This document shows positions 10,856-24,479 of a DNA stretch of 64,000 nucleotides, one piece after another. The notes beneath the pieces are model-generated. The model saw only the letters and a list, made by a program, of their open reading frames with translations, did not search any database and was not told the DNA's origin. The stretch is from assembly GCA_946699065.1 (NCBI GenBank), contig CAMPDV010000008.1:992001-1056000 (forward strand). The letters are read 5' to 3'. The stretch is from Loxodes magnus (taxonomy: Eukaryota > Ciliophora > Karyorelictea > Loxodida > Loxodidae). The translations under genes were made by a program, and so were the position numbers. Each line of letters begins with the position of its first letter. Within the stretch, counting starts at the first letter, position 1.

Positions 10856-13800
10856 TCATTATAAGTCCTAAGCTTCATTTTAATAAGATGAAAGAGTCTT
10901 TCTTAGCTGTTTAAATAATTAAAATCTAATTAAAGCAATTTCTAAAAAAAGAGGATTAATGATTGACGCTAAAAAGCTAAGAAACAATGTAAAAGCATAA
11001 ATAAGCATAATCATATAAGTAAGTTACTTAAATTAAAATGTTTGAATAGATACTTAAATTAATAATTGAAATTTTCTTTAGAGTTTGCACTATGAAATAA
11101 AAAGATATTATAACTCTAGCTTAGTTTAAGATTTATTTAAATCTGATAAATAAAAAATAAACAAGGAAAATAAATAAAAAATAGTATAATAACAAAATAT
11201 AATAATACATAAAATATAAAGAAGATAATACCTAATTTATACAGTTATATTAATTCTCCATTAATATTTTTAGAATTTATTTATGGCTATCTAAGTACAT
11301 ATACATAATTATTAAATTAGAAGTAGATAATCATAATTTAGGGATTATTTATGATAAATAGATGTTTTAAAGGGAAGTAGCCTATTATTTTAAATATTTT
11401 AAGTTTTTTAGTTTGCAAGAGATTTACATTATATTGAATTGAAAATTAAATCAAAGGAAAGTTAAATTTGTTGAATTACAGTGCTTTGGTCTATCTCAAC
11501 GATTGGCAAGTTATCTGAACTACTGATATTTCTAAAATTATTAAAATTCTCTTATTTTAAAACTGATAAACGTTAAGAATTACGGCGTTGAATTTTTACT
11601 TTAACTTTCCATTTATACTTCTATCATATTGCAATTGCTATGTCAACTATACTCTACACCAAAGGTGCAAATATGTTAATATAAGTTGTTAAAGTTAACA
11701 CGTCAATTATACAATCTCCCAGTTACTCAAACTTTGGTTATTATATACTTTCCCTACTACTGAAATATAAAATGAAATATAGATTCAGATAATAAACAAA
11801 AAAAATGATCATTTCATTAAATACGTTTAGCACCTAAGTTAATCTCTCCCTAAATGGCTAAACTTTTAATAAGTAAAACAATTGAGCTGCTGAAGTAACC
11901 AGCATGGTTACAATGTTCGAAAGAGGAGAATTTCTAAATATAATGAATACGAAACTTATTATAATCCTACGAGAGCAGTAAAATCCATAAAAGGCGTAAC
12001 AAAAGAAGTTTCCTTTTTTAAATTCTGTGAATAAAGTTCTACAATTTCGTAGGAATTCTTTATACTTTATATCTTCTCCAGAAGAAAACTTTGAGAATTA
12101 ATAAGCAATCCAAAATAAAAAGCCATTAAAAAGGATAAAGAAAATCTGAATAAAAGCTTACCAAAAAAGCTAAAGCTAAAGTGGAATTAACAGCTATGTA
12201 TTTATCACTCCATTCAAGAGCTTTACATTACAATAACGCACTCATTAACAATGGATTCAAGTTAATTATAATAATTCGCAGTAGAAGGGAATATTTCATG
12301 ATATCATAAACTTTTATAACAAATTATTTAATTTTTCCACATGTAATTCTTGCTAATAAAAGTAAAAATTGGTAAAAAAGGACTGATAGTATCAAATAAG
12401 CTATAGGCGATGCTGTGTTACTTAGAAATACAAACTGTTTATACTAAAATAAATTGAGGTAGTAGTCGTTTGTATTGAATTTTTCATTGTTATCATATAA
12501 ATAGCTAGTCAATCCAAAGTCATAGCTAAGGGGATCATCTTGCTAAATTTTAAAATAAGCTTATAGTTTATATGGTTTTTCAACTTTAATTATTCCACTT
12601 AATATAGTTAACTCTTCAAATCCTATTAAAGTTCATATTCTGTTAAATCCTCCTCCTGATTAAAGCGTTGAAGCAGTTGCTCCAGCTGCATATGAACCTG
12701 TACTAGCTGCTGTTTAAGCATTTTTTGTTTAATCAATATCTTATTTTTATTAATCAGTAATTGGGAAATCTGAAATTGAACTTGGTGGAGGCTAAAATTT
12801 GCATGCTTTATTAACAAGCTAGAAACCATAAATGCATTCTGTACAATTTTCAGGAATATTTACACACTTTTTACAGTTAGCAATACATTAAAATTAACTA
12901 AAAGAAAATTCATTAACTTGACTAGGAATCATACAAGAACCTGAAACTAGATCAAATCCATATTTGCAATACCGACAATTTCTAAAAGAGTAGCATTAAA
13001 GGCAGTTTTCTTTGCATTTTTGGCAAAATCCTTAAGAATCTGCATACATTCCGGGTTAACACTTTATACATATTGGCTTATCCTTTGAGCATTCTTTGCA
13101 ATTACTAATAGTTTCATTACATGATTCACATATATTATCTCCGTCGTAATCTTGCTCTCCAATTGCACAACTTCCCAAGCATTAGTTTTAAGTTAACTTA
13201 TATTTCTCATCACACTTTACACATTAATCCTTTTCACAACTATGGCAATTTTCTATTTTTGAACTACAGTCTAAGCAAACTTTGTTTCCATTGTCATATT
13301 GATTTTCTGGACATTCAACTACACATTTAGATTCTGATAATTTAAATTAACCACATTTTAAGCAATCTAGTTTTTGAGCGTCACATTCGACACAGTCATC
13401 AATAGTCTAATTGCATTACTAGCATATTTGATCTTAATCATAATCTTAATATCCTATGGGACATTCATCTACACATTTATTGATATATAGTTTAAAATTT
13501 TAACTACATGCATAGCATTAATTTCCATCGGTGCTGCACTGTTCACAGTCTTTGATATAATCAGAACAAACTCCACACTATCCTTGTATGAAGAATTTAT
13601 TTCACATACATTTAAAGCATTATGTCGTATTGCAACTTTAACACTCAGAAAATTTTAACTTGCAACTTTAGCATTTAAAAGATTTATCTAAATAAAAGCC
13701 AGTCTAGCACTCTGAGCAGATTCCTGTGCTCTATTCACAATATTGACAATTTTAAGTTAAATTACTACATTTTGTACAGGTTTGCTCATGAAAAGAATTA

Positions 13801-16800
13801 AAAGTTGTGTCTGGACATACTTCATAGCAGACATTTTCATAGAGTCTTCTATTATCACTACATTTTTAGCATTCAAAAGAGTTAGCACACTAAAGACAAT
13901 ATGGACCATTATCTTTACAAGAGTAGCAAAGATTGCTGATATGCTTATAATAAAACTACTAACATTTTAAGCATTAAGTTCCTAATTCATTACATTTTTC
14001 ACAGCCTTCCAGTACCTAATCACACATATTGCATAAATAATCTTTATTTTAATCTTATTCTGTATTAGGACAGTATTACACACATTAATTTCCTATGTAA
14101 CTAAGTTTGTATGGCTATGTACAAGAAAAGCATAGCGTTTAATTGCAACTGTTGCAATTTGGAAAATTGGAAGAGCAAAGCTTACAAAGTTTGTTTTCGT
14201 CTATGAAATAAGAAGCTTAACATTTTTAGCAAGCTATGGTGTCTTAATCACAATATTGGCAATTAGGTATTAATTGATTACAGGATTAACAAACATCATC
14301 ATTATCAAAATCTTAAAAACCTTTTGGACATTTAGTTAAGCATTAATTCTAAAATCATTTAATTCCAGTCTTACATTTTTTACAAGTAGCAGAGTCACTA
14401 CATAGTATGCAGTTATTGTCTACAGTAGAACAATGTTGACATATATTGTTTGTTAATGAAAAATATCCATCGTAGCATTGAGTGCATATTAATCCTGTAG
14501 GAAGACATTCAAGACAATTAGTCAAAACTTTATTACACAGTTCACATATTCTATCACCATTCGAATCTTACTCTGTTTTAGGACATTCATCATAACATTT
14601 ATATTACGAAAGCTTTTTGGTGCTTACGCATTAGTCGCAGTAATTTTGATTAGTGCATTTTTAGCAATAAGTATCAACGACAGTACAAGATAAGCATTAA
14701 TTATTGCTTAAAAAGAACCCATCCTTACATCTAGCACACTCACTATCAGTACATCAAAGGCAATCAGCTATTAAAATATCACAATCTTCACAAATCTTAT
14801 CTAAATCTGCATCTTATTAAGTATATGGGCAGTTGCTTACACATTGATTATAAGATAAATATTTAGTTGAGCATTGTGTGCAAGTATTTTCATCTTTACA
14901 TTGGATACAGTCTTAATCAATATAATTACATGAATAGCATAAATTTTTGAAATATAAATAATATCCTTCATAGCAAGTAAAGCAATTTGCACCATCTTCA
15001 CTACATGTTTTACAGTTAGCTATTACCCCATTACATAATTTACATACTCTATCATTATCTTAATCTTATTCATCATCTGAACATTTAAGTTAGCATTTAT
15101 TTTTAGTTAATTTTCTAGGAGAAATGCAAGAAAGACAAGTACTTGTATTAGAACAATTATAGCAATACTGATCTATAGTTTCACAAGGAAAGCAAACTGC
15201 CTGAGGTTATAGAATGGAGTTATCTTAACAAAGAGAACAAATGGCTCCATTTTCTGAACACTATAAGCAATGAGTTAGAACTTGGTTGCAGTGCTTACAT
15301 ATTAAATCTTAATCTTTGTCTTGTTCGAAATTCTCACATTTGTCTTTACAAGTATTCTACGACAACTTTTTAGGAGTTTAGCATGATGTACAAGTATTCA
15401 TATCTAAGCATTCTCTACATTATGGATCAATAGAGGTACATAAATGACAAGCATTATCAGCTCCAACATAGTAGGTTGGAGCACATTCAGTGCAAGCTTT
15501 TTCATCTTATTTACATTTATTGCAATTTGCAATTAAACTTGAACATAAATTGCATTTTCCATCTTAATCAACATCTTATTCAGTATTTGGACAAGAAACA
15601 GAACATTTATTTATTACAAATTCCAACTTTTTGGGACTTTTACACTAATAGCATTAAGAGGAATCGCATTTAGCACAATCAACTTAAATTAAATCGCAAG
15701 AGGAGCATTACTATTAATTATTTATATAATATTCTGATTTACATAACGTGCATTAATTAGAACCTGCGCTACATTAAAGACATTTAGGAATAATATCAGA
15801 ACAAGGAGCGCATATATAATCTTAATTTCAGTCTTACTCTTAATCTGTGCACTAGGATACACATTTCTTATTAGAATAATCTAAATATTTTCCACTATTA
15901 CAACTTATACATTAACTAGATGAGCATGCTTAGCAATAAGCATCGAAATCAGTGCAAACATTACATTTTGATGAATTTACATAAAATCCATACTAGCATT
16001 AAATGCATTATAAGCCATTTTCTGTACAATTCATACAGTTAGCTAGAACTACACTGCAATATTCACAAATTTTATCCCCTTGAATATCTTACTCTGTATT
16101 TGGACAAGAATTAACACACAATTTATTGGAAAACTGAAGCTTATACGGTGGAGTACAACTGCTGCATTAAGTAGTGGAGCAAGTATCACAATTAGGATAC
16201 TTATTTGAACAAAGAATGCATTAACCTTGCCCATTAATGTAATAATTTGACTTGCAAAGTGTACATGTAGTACCTGTTTCATTGCATTCTAAACAATTTG
16301 ATAAAACTAACTCACAAAATTAACATATACTGTCTCCATCTTTATCTTGCTCAGTAGCAGGACAAGTATCTACACACTAATTAATTGATTTCTAAAGTTT
16401 TTTAGGTGCGTAACACAAAAGACATTTTGTATCACATGATGAACAAAAACTTCATTAATTTGTACAAGTTGAACATTGATAAGTTGTAGTTAAGGAATAG
16501 TTTTGTACACATTAAGAACACATTTTACCGTTCTCAGTACATTTGACACAGTTTGCCAGTACAACACCACATAATTCACATTTTCTATCTCCATTTGAAT
16601 CTTGTTCTGTATTAGGACAGGCAGTAACACATTAAGAAGTTGCAAAAGAAAGCTTCTTTGGATTAATACAACTTAAACATTTAGTTTAGTTGCAAGAGTT
16701 GCAATCTACGTACAGGCTATTACATAATTGGCACTAATCCTACGCAGTAACAAAATAAAAATCCTAGCACTTAGAACATATGGATCCTTGCTCATCACAT

Positions 16801-19800
16801 TCTAGGCAATTTGGAATTACTTAATCACAATTTTAGCATATTCTATCTGCATTTTTATCTTATTCCGTAATTGAACAATTATCAACACAAGTTTTAGTTG
16901 AAAACGAAAGTTTCTTCGTGAAACATGAAGTACAAGCTGAAAGTGTACAAGAAGAACAATCTGGAAACAATGAACTACACTAATAACATTCTTTTTTCTA
17001 ATTAAGAACATACTAATTTTAGCACTAATAGCAATTCAATCCATCTTCAGTGCATTACAGACAGTTAGATATGACATCACTGCAAGGTTTACAAATTTTA
17101 TTAGAATCTTTATCTTGCTCAGATATTGGGCAAGCTTAGGCACATTATTTATTATAATATTGAAGTTTGTAGGGTGATTAACATTTTGTGCATTCAGTTG
17201 AGGAACAAAGTTCGCAATATGATGTCATTGCAGAGCAAAGATTACATCCAAAGCTACTTGAGACATAATAATTACTGAAGCATTCAGTACACTGTGTTCC
17301 TTATATGTTACACTTTAAACAATTAGAAATTTATTAATTGCAATTCAAGCAAATCCTATCAGAATCTTTATCTTGTTCAGTTTCTGGGCATGCGGCTACA
17401 CATGTTTTATCAATATATTATAAATAGTAAAGGATTTGGCATGTTAAGCATTAAGTTTAGCTACAAGTCTGGCAATTAGGAAAGGAATTGATACATGGCA
17501 GGCACTGGTTTAAATTAGTGTTTAAATAATAACCTGAATAGCATTAAGTGCATTAAATACCATCTTAAGTGCATTATTAGCAATTTGGTATGACAAGACT
17601 GCAAGATTGACATATTCTATCATTGTTAGAATCTTATTCAGTAGAAGGACAACTTCCTAAACATTTATTTTAAGATAATTTATAAGCATTTTAACATATC
17701 GTACACGTATTTGGATCAGAACAACTAGTACAAAAAGGATCAATAGCATTACAAGCTGAGCATAGTAAATTAGAGTTTTTAACGTAGCCAGTCAAACAAT
17801 TAATGCATTCTAAAATCATTTCTTTGCAATTAACACAGCCAGTAATTGCAACACTACATAAGTCGCAAAGCCTATCCGAGTTTATATCTTACTCTGTGCT
17901 TAAACAATTTACTGAACATTTAGGCACTTATTTTTCTAATTTGTAAGGAGTATAGCAAGTTAAACATTTCGTAGGAGTACACGTTTCACAATTAGCTAAT
18001 ATATTAGTGCATAGCTTACATTAATTAGCTTACAAATAATAATTATATTCGCATAATGTACAGGTAACTCCGTTTTCACTACATTATGAGCAATGGCTCA
18101 AGACCAGATTGCACGATTAACAAACTCTGTCATTATTATAATCCTGCTCTATAACGGGACAGTTGGAAACACAATGATTTTATGAAAGTTTGAATGGACT
18201 TGCACATTCTATACATGTTAGTTTGTTAGAACATTTAACACAATTTAAACCAATTGCACTACAAGAATAGCATAATCCATCAGCTTCTGCTATATAATTC
18301 GATTGGCATTTAGTGCAAGAAGCTCCAGTTTAAGTACATTCTAGACAATGACTTATAACCACATTACAAACTAAGCAAATTCTGTCATTGTTACTATCCT
18401 ATTCCGTAATAGGACATTAGGATGAACACTGATTTATTTGACTTTCCAACTTTCAAGGAGAAAAGCACTCAAGGCAAGGAGTAGATCCTGAACATAATTT
18501 GCAATTAGTATCTAAGCAAGGATGACACTTTGAATCACTTCCTATATAATATCCATCGAAACATTTGGTGCAGGCTGCTCCATCAAGTGTGCATTCAAAG
18601 CAATTTGATAGGATATTTTAGCAAAGTTCGCATTTTCTATCTTAATTAGAATCTTAATGAGTTGCAGGACAAGTGTTGACACAAGCATCAGAATAGAGAT
18701 ATTTAGTTCAGCATAGAGTGCAAGTGTTACCATCTATACAAGCTGCACAATCTGACATAGTAGCAGAACATTAATAGCAATTTGCGTTACCTTACATTCA
18801 ATAGTCACTTGCAATGCATTAATTGCATATAGTCCCGTCTTAGTTGCAATAAAGACAATTAGCAAGTACAACATTACAAAATTAGCAAATTCTGTTTCTA
18901 TCTTTATCTTATTAAGTATTGGGACAGCTTGTCTAGCATACTCCTTCTACTCAAAGTAGATAAGGAGCAATACAAGCTGTGCAATGTTTTCCATCAGAAC
19001 ATGAATAGCAATATGTCATTGTATCAGAGCACTATTTACACAAAAAAGGGTTTGCATTATAGTTTCATGAATCATCGTTACATTAGCACGCATATGTAAT
19101 CGTATTTAAATTTTAATTAGTTCTACACGTTCAACATTCGTTTGGTCCTGATGCTTGACATGATAAGCAATTTGGATCACAAGAATTTATGCAGGAAGTA
19201 ATTTCGGGAGTTGTACAATATCCAGTCGTACATGATAAAACACAAGCACTTTATTCTGCTAGATCTTAAAATTGAGCTTAAGTAAATTTCACATTGTTTC
19301 CTCAAAACTTCAAATCTTACATTCAGCCCACATAATTTGCTAACTATGAACCATATCCAACTTAAACAGAATAATTATCATACAATTACAGTCATTCAGT
19401 ATAAGGAGTTCCTCAGCCTTAGCAATAGTTTGCATATTATCTATATAGATAAATCGTGTTACACCAGGAAATTCTAGGAGAGTTGTCTTTGATCAACATA
19501 TGAAAAAATCAAGTTTGGCAAGGTCAATTGTGAGTTTTTATTATGTAATTAAGTTTCCCACTTTAGCACCACATTATATCAGAGTAGTTAGCATTTGAAA
19601 TTATACCGAATGACATATAATTATTTCCGCTCTCAAACGAAATTACGTCATATGCTGCTGATCCAGCGCAATCATCTAATTTAAGTCAGCCTGTTACAGT
19701 AAAAGCCGTCGTAGAATGTAAGAAAGGATCATAAATTATTTAAGTAAAAGAAGTGGAAATTTGGTTTGATCCTGTAAAGTAATAAGGAGAGCTCACTAAA

Positions 19801-19853
19801 GTTATTTAAGAAAAAGTTGCTCTTGCAAAGAAAAGTAAATAACCAAAAAACAT
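10856..19853 (-). CDS. giant Cys-rich modular surface protein with multi-pass membrane C-terminus
   Basis: Two exons (intron 12146-12161), 2993 residues to the in-frame TGA. Signal peptide MFFGYLLFFARATFS. A LamG/ConA-like region covers roughly residues 20-190 (FTVTGWLKLDDC, VISFESGNNYMSFG). About 22 furin-like cysteine-rich modules of about 85 residues follow to about residue 2330, each with a CPxxEQDxNxDRxCxxC core. A linker with GSYAAGATAST leads into at least six membrane segments (SVLFYQFLLLLA; NSTLALAFLIFFILFNGFLF; RRIIISFVFIIF; IVTMLVTSAAQLFYLL; MIIFFVYYLNLYFILYF; IDVLTLTTYINIFAPLV). Ciliates carry many proteins of this architecture; ligand and role are unknown. Coding-like sequence fades near 11430, while the first in-frame TGA is at 10856-10858, so the true end could be earlier if another intron exists. 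The last membrane segment is duplicated at 5701-5890. Confidence 0.8.
11528..11718. repeat. dispersed direct repeat, copy B (partner 5701-5890)
   Basis: This is the intact, in-gene copy. It encodes the last membrane segment and basic tail of the giant Cys-rich protein. Confidence 0.85.
12146..12161 (-). other. 16-nt intron in the giant Cys-rich gene
   Basis: Minus-strand sequence GTAAGCTTTTATTCAG. Upstream the frame is that of the ATG at 19853. Downstream, the frame giving SKFSSGEDIKYKEF...RNCRTLFTEFKKG and the duplicated last membrane segment is shifted by one. Removing exactly these 16 nt joins ...ALAF-L to IFFILFNGFLFW in frame. Confidence 0.8.
12870..18900 (-). repeat. tandem ~255-bp cysteine-rich modules (about 22)
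   Basis: The acidic/Cys core (minus strand: EQDxNxDRxC) recurs at about 18631, 18381, 18125, 17868, 17615, 17348, 17098, 16843, 16586, 16331, 16074, 15820, 15562 and onward to about 13131. The spacing is 250-267 bp, so the period is about 85 codons. Copies differ at many sites, so the array is old rather than freshly amplified. Phase is kept throughout. Confidence 0.85.
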
Positions 19854-20392
19854 TTATACTCGAAACTCATAAATTTGATTAAATAAATAATTTAACTATA
19901 AAGTATCTACGTAAGCAAAACATCACTAATTTTAATTCTGCTTAATTTTAAACAAGTTATAGAAATTTATTTAAAGTTACCTTTCAAAGAATAACTTACC
20001 CAATTAATTACTTGAAAGTAATTAAAGATATAATACCCATTACTAGCAAATAAATTGTCTTTGATTTATTCTTTGCAAACTCTTAAAATTATTACTATTT
20101 TAAATGTATATAAAAATAGAAAGCTAGATAATTGATTCAGCCAGAGTTATATTTTAATTTTTACTAAATGAGATTTATGAATATGTCAAATATTAAATTA
20201 GGAAATTCTTATTCTTAAACAATTTCAATAAGAGATATTTCTATGTATAATTAATAGCTTAATAAATAATATAAATAGTTATATGAGCTTTACTAGAATT
20301 TAACTAATAAAAATATACACAAAAATAAAGTTTAAAGGCTAATGAATAAGAAAATTATATGAGAAACTATTTAATCATAATTAGGAAGTGCT
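19854..20392. other. AT-rich spacer
   Basis: Upstream region of the giant gene, with TATA overlapping its start (AGTATAAATG). Nothing else recognisable. Confidence 0.4.
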
Positions 20393-21049
20393 ATGCTCGA
20401 AAAACTTAATTTCATTAGTTCTATCCAATTTTCTCTCTCTTATAATCAACAGATATATTGATACAAATTTATTAAGAGAAAACGAAAATTTAAAGCCTCT
20501 CTTTTGACAAGCATAATGCATAAAATAAAAGTTTAGGTAAATGATTAAGATTGCTAAGTTAAAGATTATTTGAAGATTAAATAATCTAAGACACATAGAT
20601 CAGGATAAAAAGTTTTGCTATAATTAAATAACGGAGGATAAGATAATCAAGTAGTTCATATAAATTTGAAGTAAAATAAGTTTTTCTCTTTAAAGAAGAA
20701 TAAAAGATAGAAAAGCAGGTAATAAATTTAGAGCTGCTTAAGATTTATAATTTAATCAATTAGTTATTAAGAACTATTGACCTCAGTTAAGAATTATTTA
20801 GTCTATATCCTAATTACAATTGCTGTTGCTACCAATAACTTTGGATTTTTCTAAAACTGCCCTTTTGCGACTTAGCTAAAATTTTCTTAGCTTTTTCATT
20901 GTTACTTTTAAAAGCTTAAAAGAAAAAAGTATTTTATATTATACATACCAAAGCATGATTTTCTAATGTCTTTATTTATCTAGAAAAGTTGCAATAGAAG
21001 TAATGAAGCCTACTTGTTGACGTATAAAGATATAAAAGAAATACCTTGA
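20393..21049 (+). CDS. doubtful ORF, unknown protein
   Basis: Open for 218 codons with one internal TGA (Trp in IYWYKF) and TGA at the end. Some parts look protein-like: a basic patch (FIKRKRKFKASLL), a hydrophilic stretch (THRSGQKVLLQLNNGGQDNQ) and a possible membrane segment (YLVYILITIAVATNNFGFF). No family is recognised. Because only TGA stops translation, frames this long occur by chance, so this call is weak. Confidence 0.25.
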
Positions 21050-21906
21050 TTTAAATAATATGAGTTTACTTAACCTAAAGTTATGGTATCAATAAGAATA
21101 TTATTTACTAAATATAATTTCTTAATATTATAAAAGAAATAAACTAATATTTATATCTAATATCCTCTCTTATATCATATTCATTTAAGTATCTATTGAT
21201 TCATTTATATTTAAAAGTCTAACTTATAATTATATTTAACTTACAGTTAAACATTAAACTTAAAGACACATTTTTCTTAGAAATATTCTTTTAAAAAGAA
21301 AAACTAAGAATCTTAAATAAGTCGCTTAAAAAGAGTGTAATAGCAATTCATTTAATATTATATGAAACTATCAATTTTAAGCAAGTTAAATTCCTTAGCA
21401 GTATAGATGCTTTACTTTACTCTTTTTTCTACTTCAACTATTTGTAGTGGAAAATAAGAATTTATCTTATTTTGTAAGCTACTAATATTTTATTACTTAG
21501 AATTATTAATAAAAGTACTCTAAGCGTTTTTTAAATGAAATCTTCTTAATAATAATTTCAAATTAGCTAAAATTAATCCTATACTATCAAGGCTCGTAGA
21601 AGAAATCAAAATGAAGTTGAAGCATATTGGTAATGATATTTTCTCTCTTAATTAAGAATAAATTAACTTAAAATAAACTATTTTTATTTGAAAGTATTGT
21701 GTACCTTCGGTCAGAAGATCTTTGATTAAATAGAATTTTCTTATATAAATAGAGTATTTTCTACATTTATTAAAATATATCAAGAGGTTTAACTAATATT
21801 ATTCCTAGTAAAAATAACAAATATAAAAGGAATTTATAAGTCTAATTCAAAACTTGTATGATTACTCTCATTATTTTAACCTTATTTTCATAGGAAAATT
21901 GAGCAA
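21050..21906. other. AT-rich region, no gene seen
   Basis: A short coding-like patch near 21535-21635 (KARRRNQNEVEAYW) precedes a TGA. It may be a gene tail or chance. Confidence 0.3.
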
Positions 21907-22989
21907 ATGTTCTTAAGCAAAATCCAATGCAAAATATAGAACAAAATAGGAAATTTAAATTACCTTGAAGCTTTCAAGAAATAAGTTTAATATATTATAA
22001 AAAAAGTAAGTAACTAAGAAGCTTAGTAAAATAGGCTAATAACATTATTAAAGGACTATAAGTTTAAAATAAGAAAATAGATCTCTATTAAATTTAATTT
22101 AAGTGCTGCTGTTTAATTTTAATTAAATCTAAAGATTTAAGATCACTTTAGTGAAGTGTTATCTAATCAAATATTCTGCTTTGCTAAAAATGTTGAATTG
22201 AAAAAATACTTTACTTTCTTCCACTTAAAAATAGAGATAATAAGAAAACTTGAAATTATAAATAGGTTTAAGACTTATTCTTATATTTAGAATAAGTAAA
22301 ACTATAAATATTCTACTTAAAGGAACAAATTTGATTATTAAATGAGAAGTAATAGAATATCAGGATCCGTTACCTTAAGTTTTAGTTATTTGATTAATTT
22401 AGCAAAGAACTCTTAAATTTGTAATAAAAATTGGTAAAATATCAGGTTTTCTTTTTTAAGGAGAAAATAAAACTGTCTAATATAGTCAAAATTAGGAAAT
22501 AATTTTTAGAAGTTGGATAATATTATGACTTTACAAAGCATTAACTCTTAATTTGAAATTGGAAAAGTTAAAAAGTCAAAATTAAAGCAGATAAAAATTA
22601 AATATTTATGTAATCCTTTGATAGATAAGAATCTAGAAGAAAGCAAATCCTCTTAGAATTTGATATATAATAAAATTTTAGCTAAAAAATCAAATTCTAA
22701 AATATATTCAGAATATTCACTAAAAAATCATATTTATCAAAAGGAAAAAATTTATTAAATAAAATATATAAAAGTTATTTCTCTATCACTTTTAAAAGCA
22801 AACTTAATAAACAATTTAAGAAAAAAGAAACTTTCATATAGTTTCTAAATTAAAATTGAATTTTAAAATAAAAATATATAAATCAGTCATAAATTCAATG
22901 AGTAGCAGAACACAACGCTTTTTAATTCTTATTCCTTAAAATATTAAAAAAATATTAAAAAGCTAAAATTAAAAAATTTTTTCTTTTGA
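21907..22989 (+). CDS. doubtful Lys/Ile/Asn-rich ORF
   Basis: 360 codons without an in-frame TGA, although about 13 TGA trinucleotides occur in the other two phases. The product is basic and contains hydrophilic, protein-like stretches such as LSAAVQFQLNLKIQDHFSEV, RSNRISGSVTLSFSYL and PLIDKNLEESKSSQNL. No domain is recognised. The start is chosen as the first ATG after the preceding in-frame TGA. It could be a fast-evolving gene or chance in low-G DNA. Confidence 0.3.
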
Positions 22990-24479
22990 AACTATAATGA
23001 AGACCTAAGAGTTTCAGAATGAGAGTGATATCATAAAAATTATTTTATTAAGCTGAAAGTCGAACATTATTTAATTTAATTTAATTTCTTTTGGAACTAG
23101 TCACTTAAACTATTCATGACAAATTTAAAAAAAAACAGAATGATCATCTATTAAAATTTTAATTTCATAGGTACTTTAGTATCACTTTTATAGTTTATTA
23201 TTAAGAATCTTTTATCATTCTAATTTTTTTAATTTTCTGAATTTTTTTAATTATTTTTGGGACTAAAATTATAATATATACTGAGTAATTTTCTATTTAA
23301 CCTGATTTAAGTATTTTATTTATCTTTTTATTTGGTTAGCTAAACTGTAATAATAAAACTTAAATAAATCATAACTTCGGAGTTTGATTTAATAAATTAA
23401 GGTAAGAAATAGAATTTATATTAATCCCTTATTTTTGTAATATATCATTGATTATTCTATTTTAACACTACTATAAGTCTCTAGTAAAGGAATATATATT
23501 ACAGACAGTTTAGCTTTACTATAGAGATTCAGAGAATATTTATCACATTTATTAGCAAAGTAACGGTATAATTAAATAGTTAACATTACTAAAGTTATAA
23601 AGTACAAAAAATTAAGTTGTAATGAGTCACTATGAGCTATATCTAAAACATTTATCTTAGTTATAAATGTTTGCAAAGTAATTAGATTTAGAAATAATTA
23701 TTACTTATAGATTATTAATTTAAATCTAATCTAATTTTAGAATTTTTTATAATATATTAATAAGAAAATTATTAGCAATATATTATGAAAGCTTTTAAGA
23801 TAAAATTATGACTTTAATAGAGAAAACTGAGCTTAAAAAAATAAAAAAAGGAAAAATGCAAATAAATACATAAAAAATAAAGAAGCACCGATAGTTTATA
23901 ATATCTAAATCCTTTGCAACATTATTAATATTTTATCCTTTCAGCTTATAATTCGCTTTAATTATATTTTCTAAAATATTTATGAAATGAGATTAAGAAT
24001 TTCTATTGAAAATCTACTATATTTTATATAAGAAATAAGAAAAAAAGGTAGTTTAGTCTAAAAATATCTTAATTGCGTATAAAATATAAAATTTAGGGTT
24101 TTGTTTAAATTAATTTAGTCGATATTGCAAAAGTTATTAAAACTTTTATTTGAAATAATATCTTTGGTAAAATATTCACTTCTATTGAAAATGCTTCCAA
24201 TAGATAAACTTAGATGCAGGAATGGTAAAGAGAATATGAGTCATAATTTGATTTTATAATAATATTAACTAGTATGATATTATTTTTTCCTCTTCATTTA
24301 TTAATAAGGTAAATTTTCATTTGTTTTGCTTTACCGTTGAACATACTATGATGTTCTCAGCCAATATAAATTTTCTTTTAAGAAATAATAACTTTCCATT
24401 ATGTAGATTATGCATTCAATATATTCCAAAAGCTATAATATTATGGAACCACTAAATGTTAGAATTATTCCGATATAAA
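22990..24479. other. AT-rich region, no gene seen
   Basis: Low-complexity T- and A-rich sequence, with TAATTTTTTTAATT-type runs near 23220. No conserved motif noticed. Confidence 0.4.

Noticed and set aside
12870-18900. CRISPR-like or satellite array because of the ~255-bp periodicity
   Set aside because: The period is a multiple of three, the frame is open throughout and cysteines are conserved: it is a protein repeat in a eukaryotic gene.
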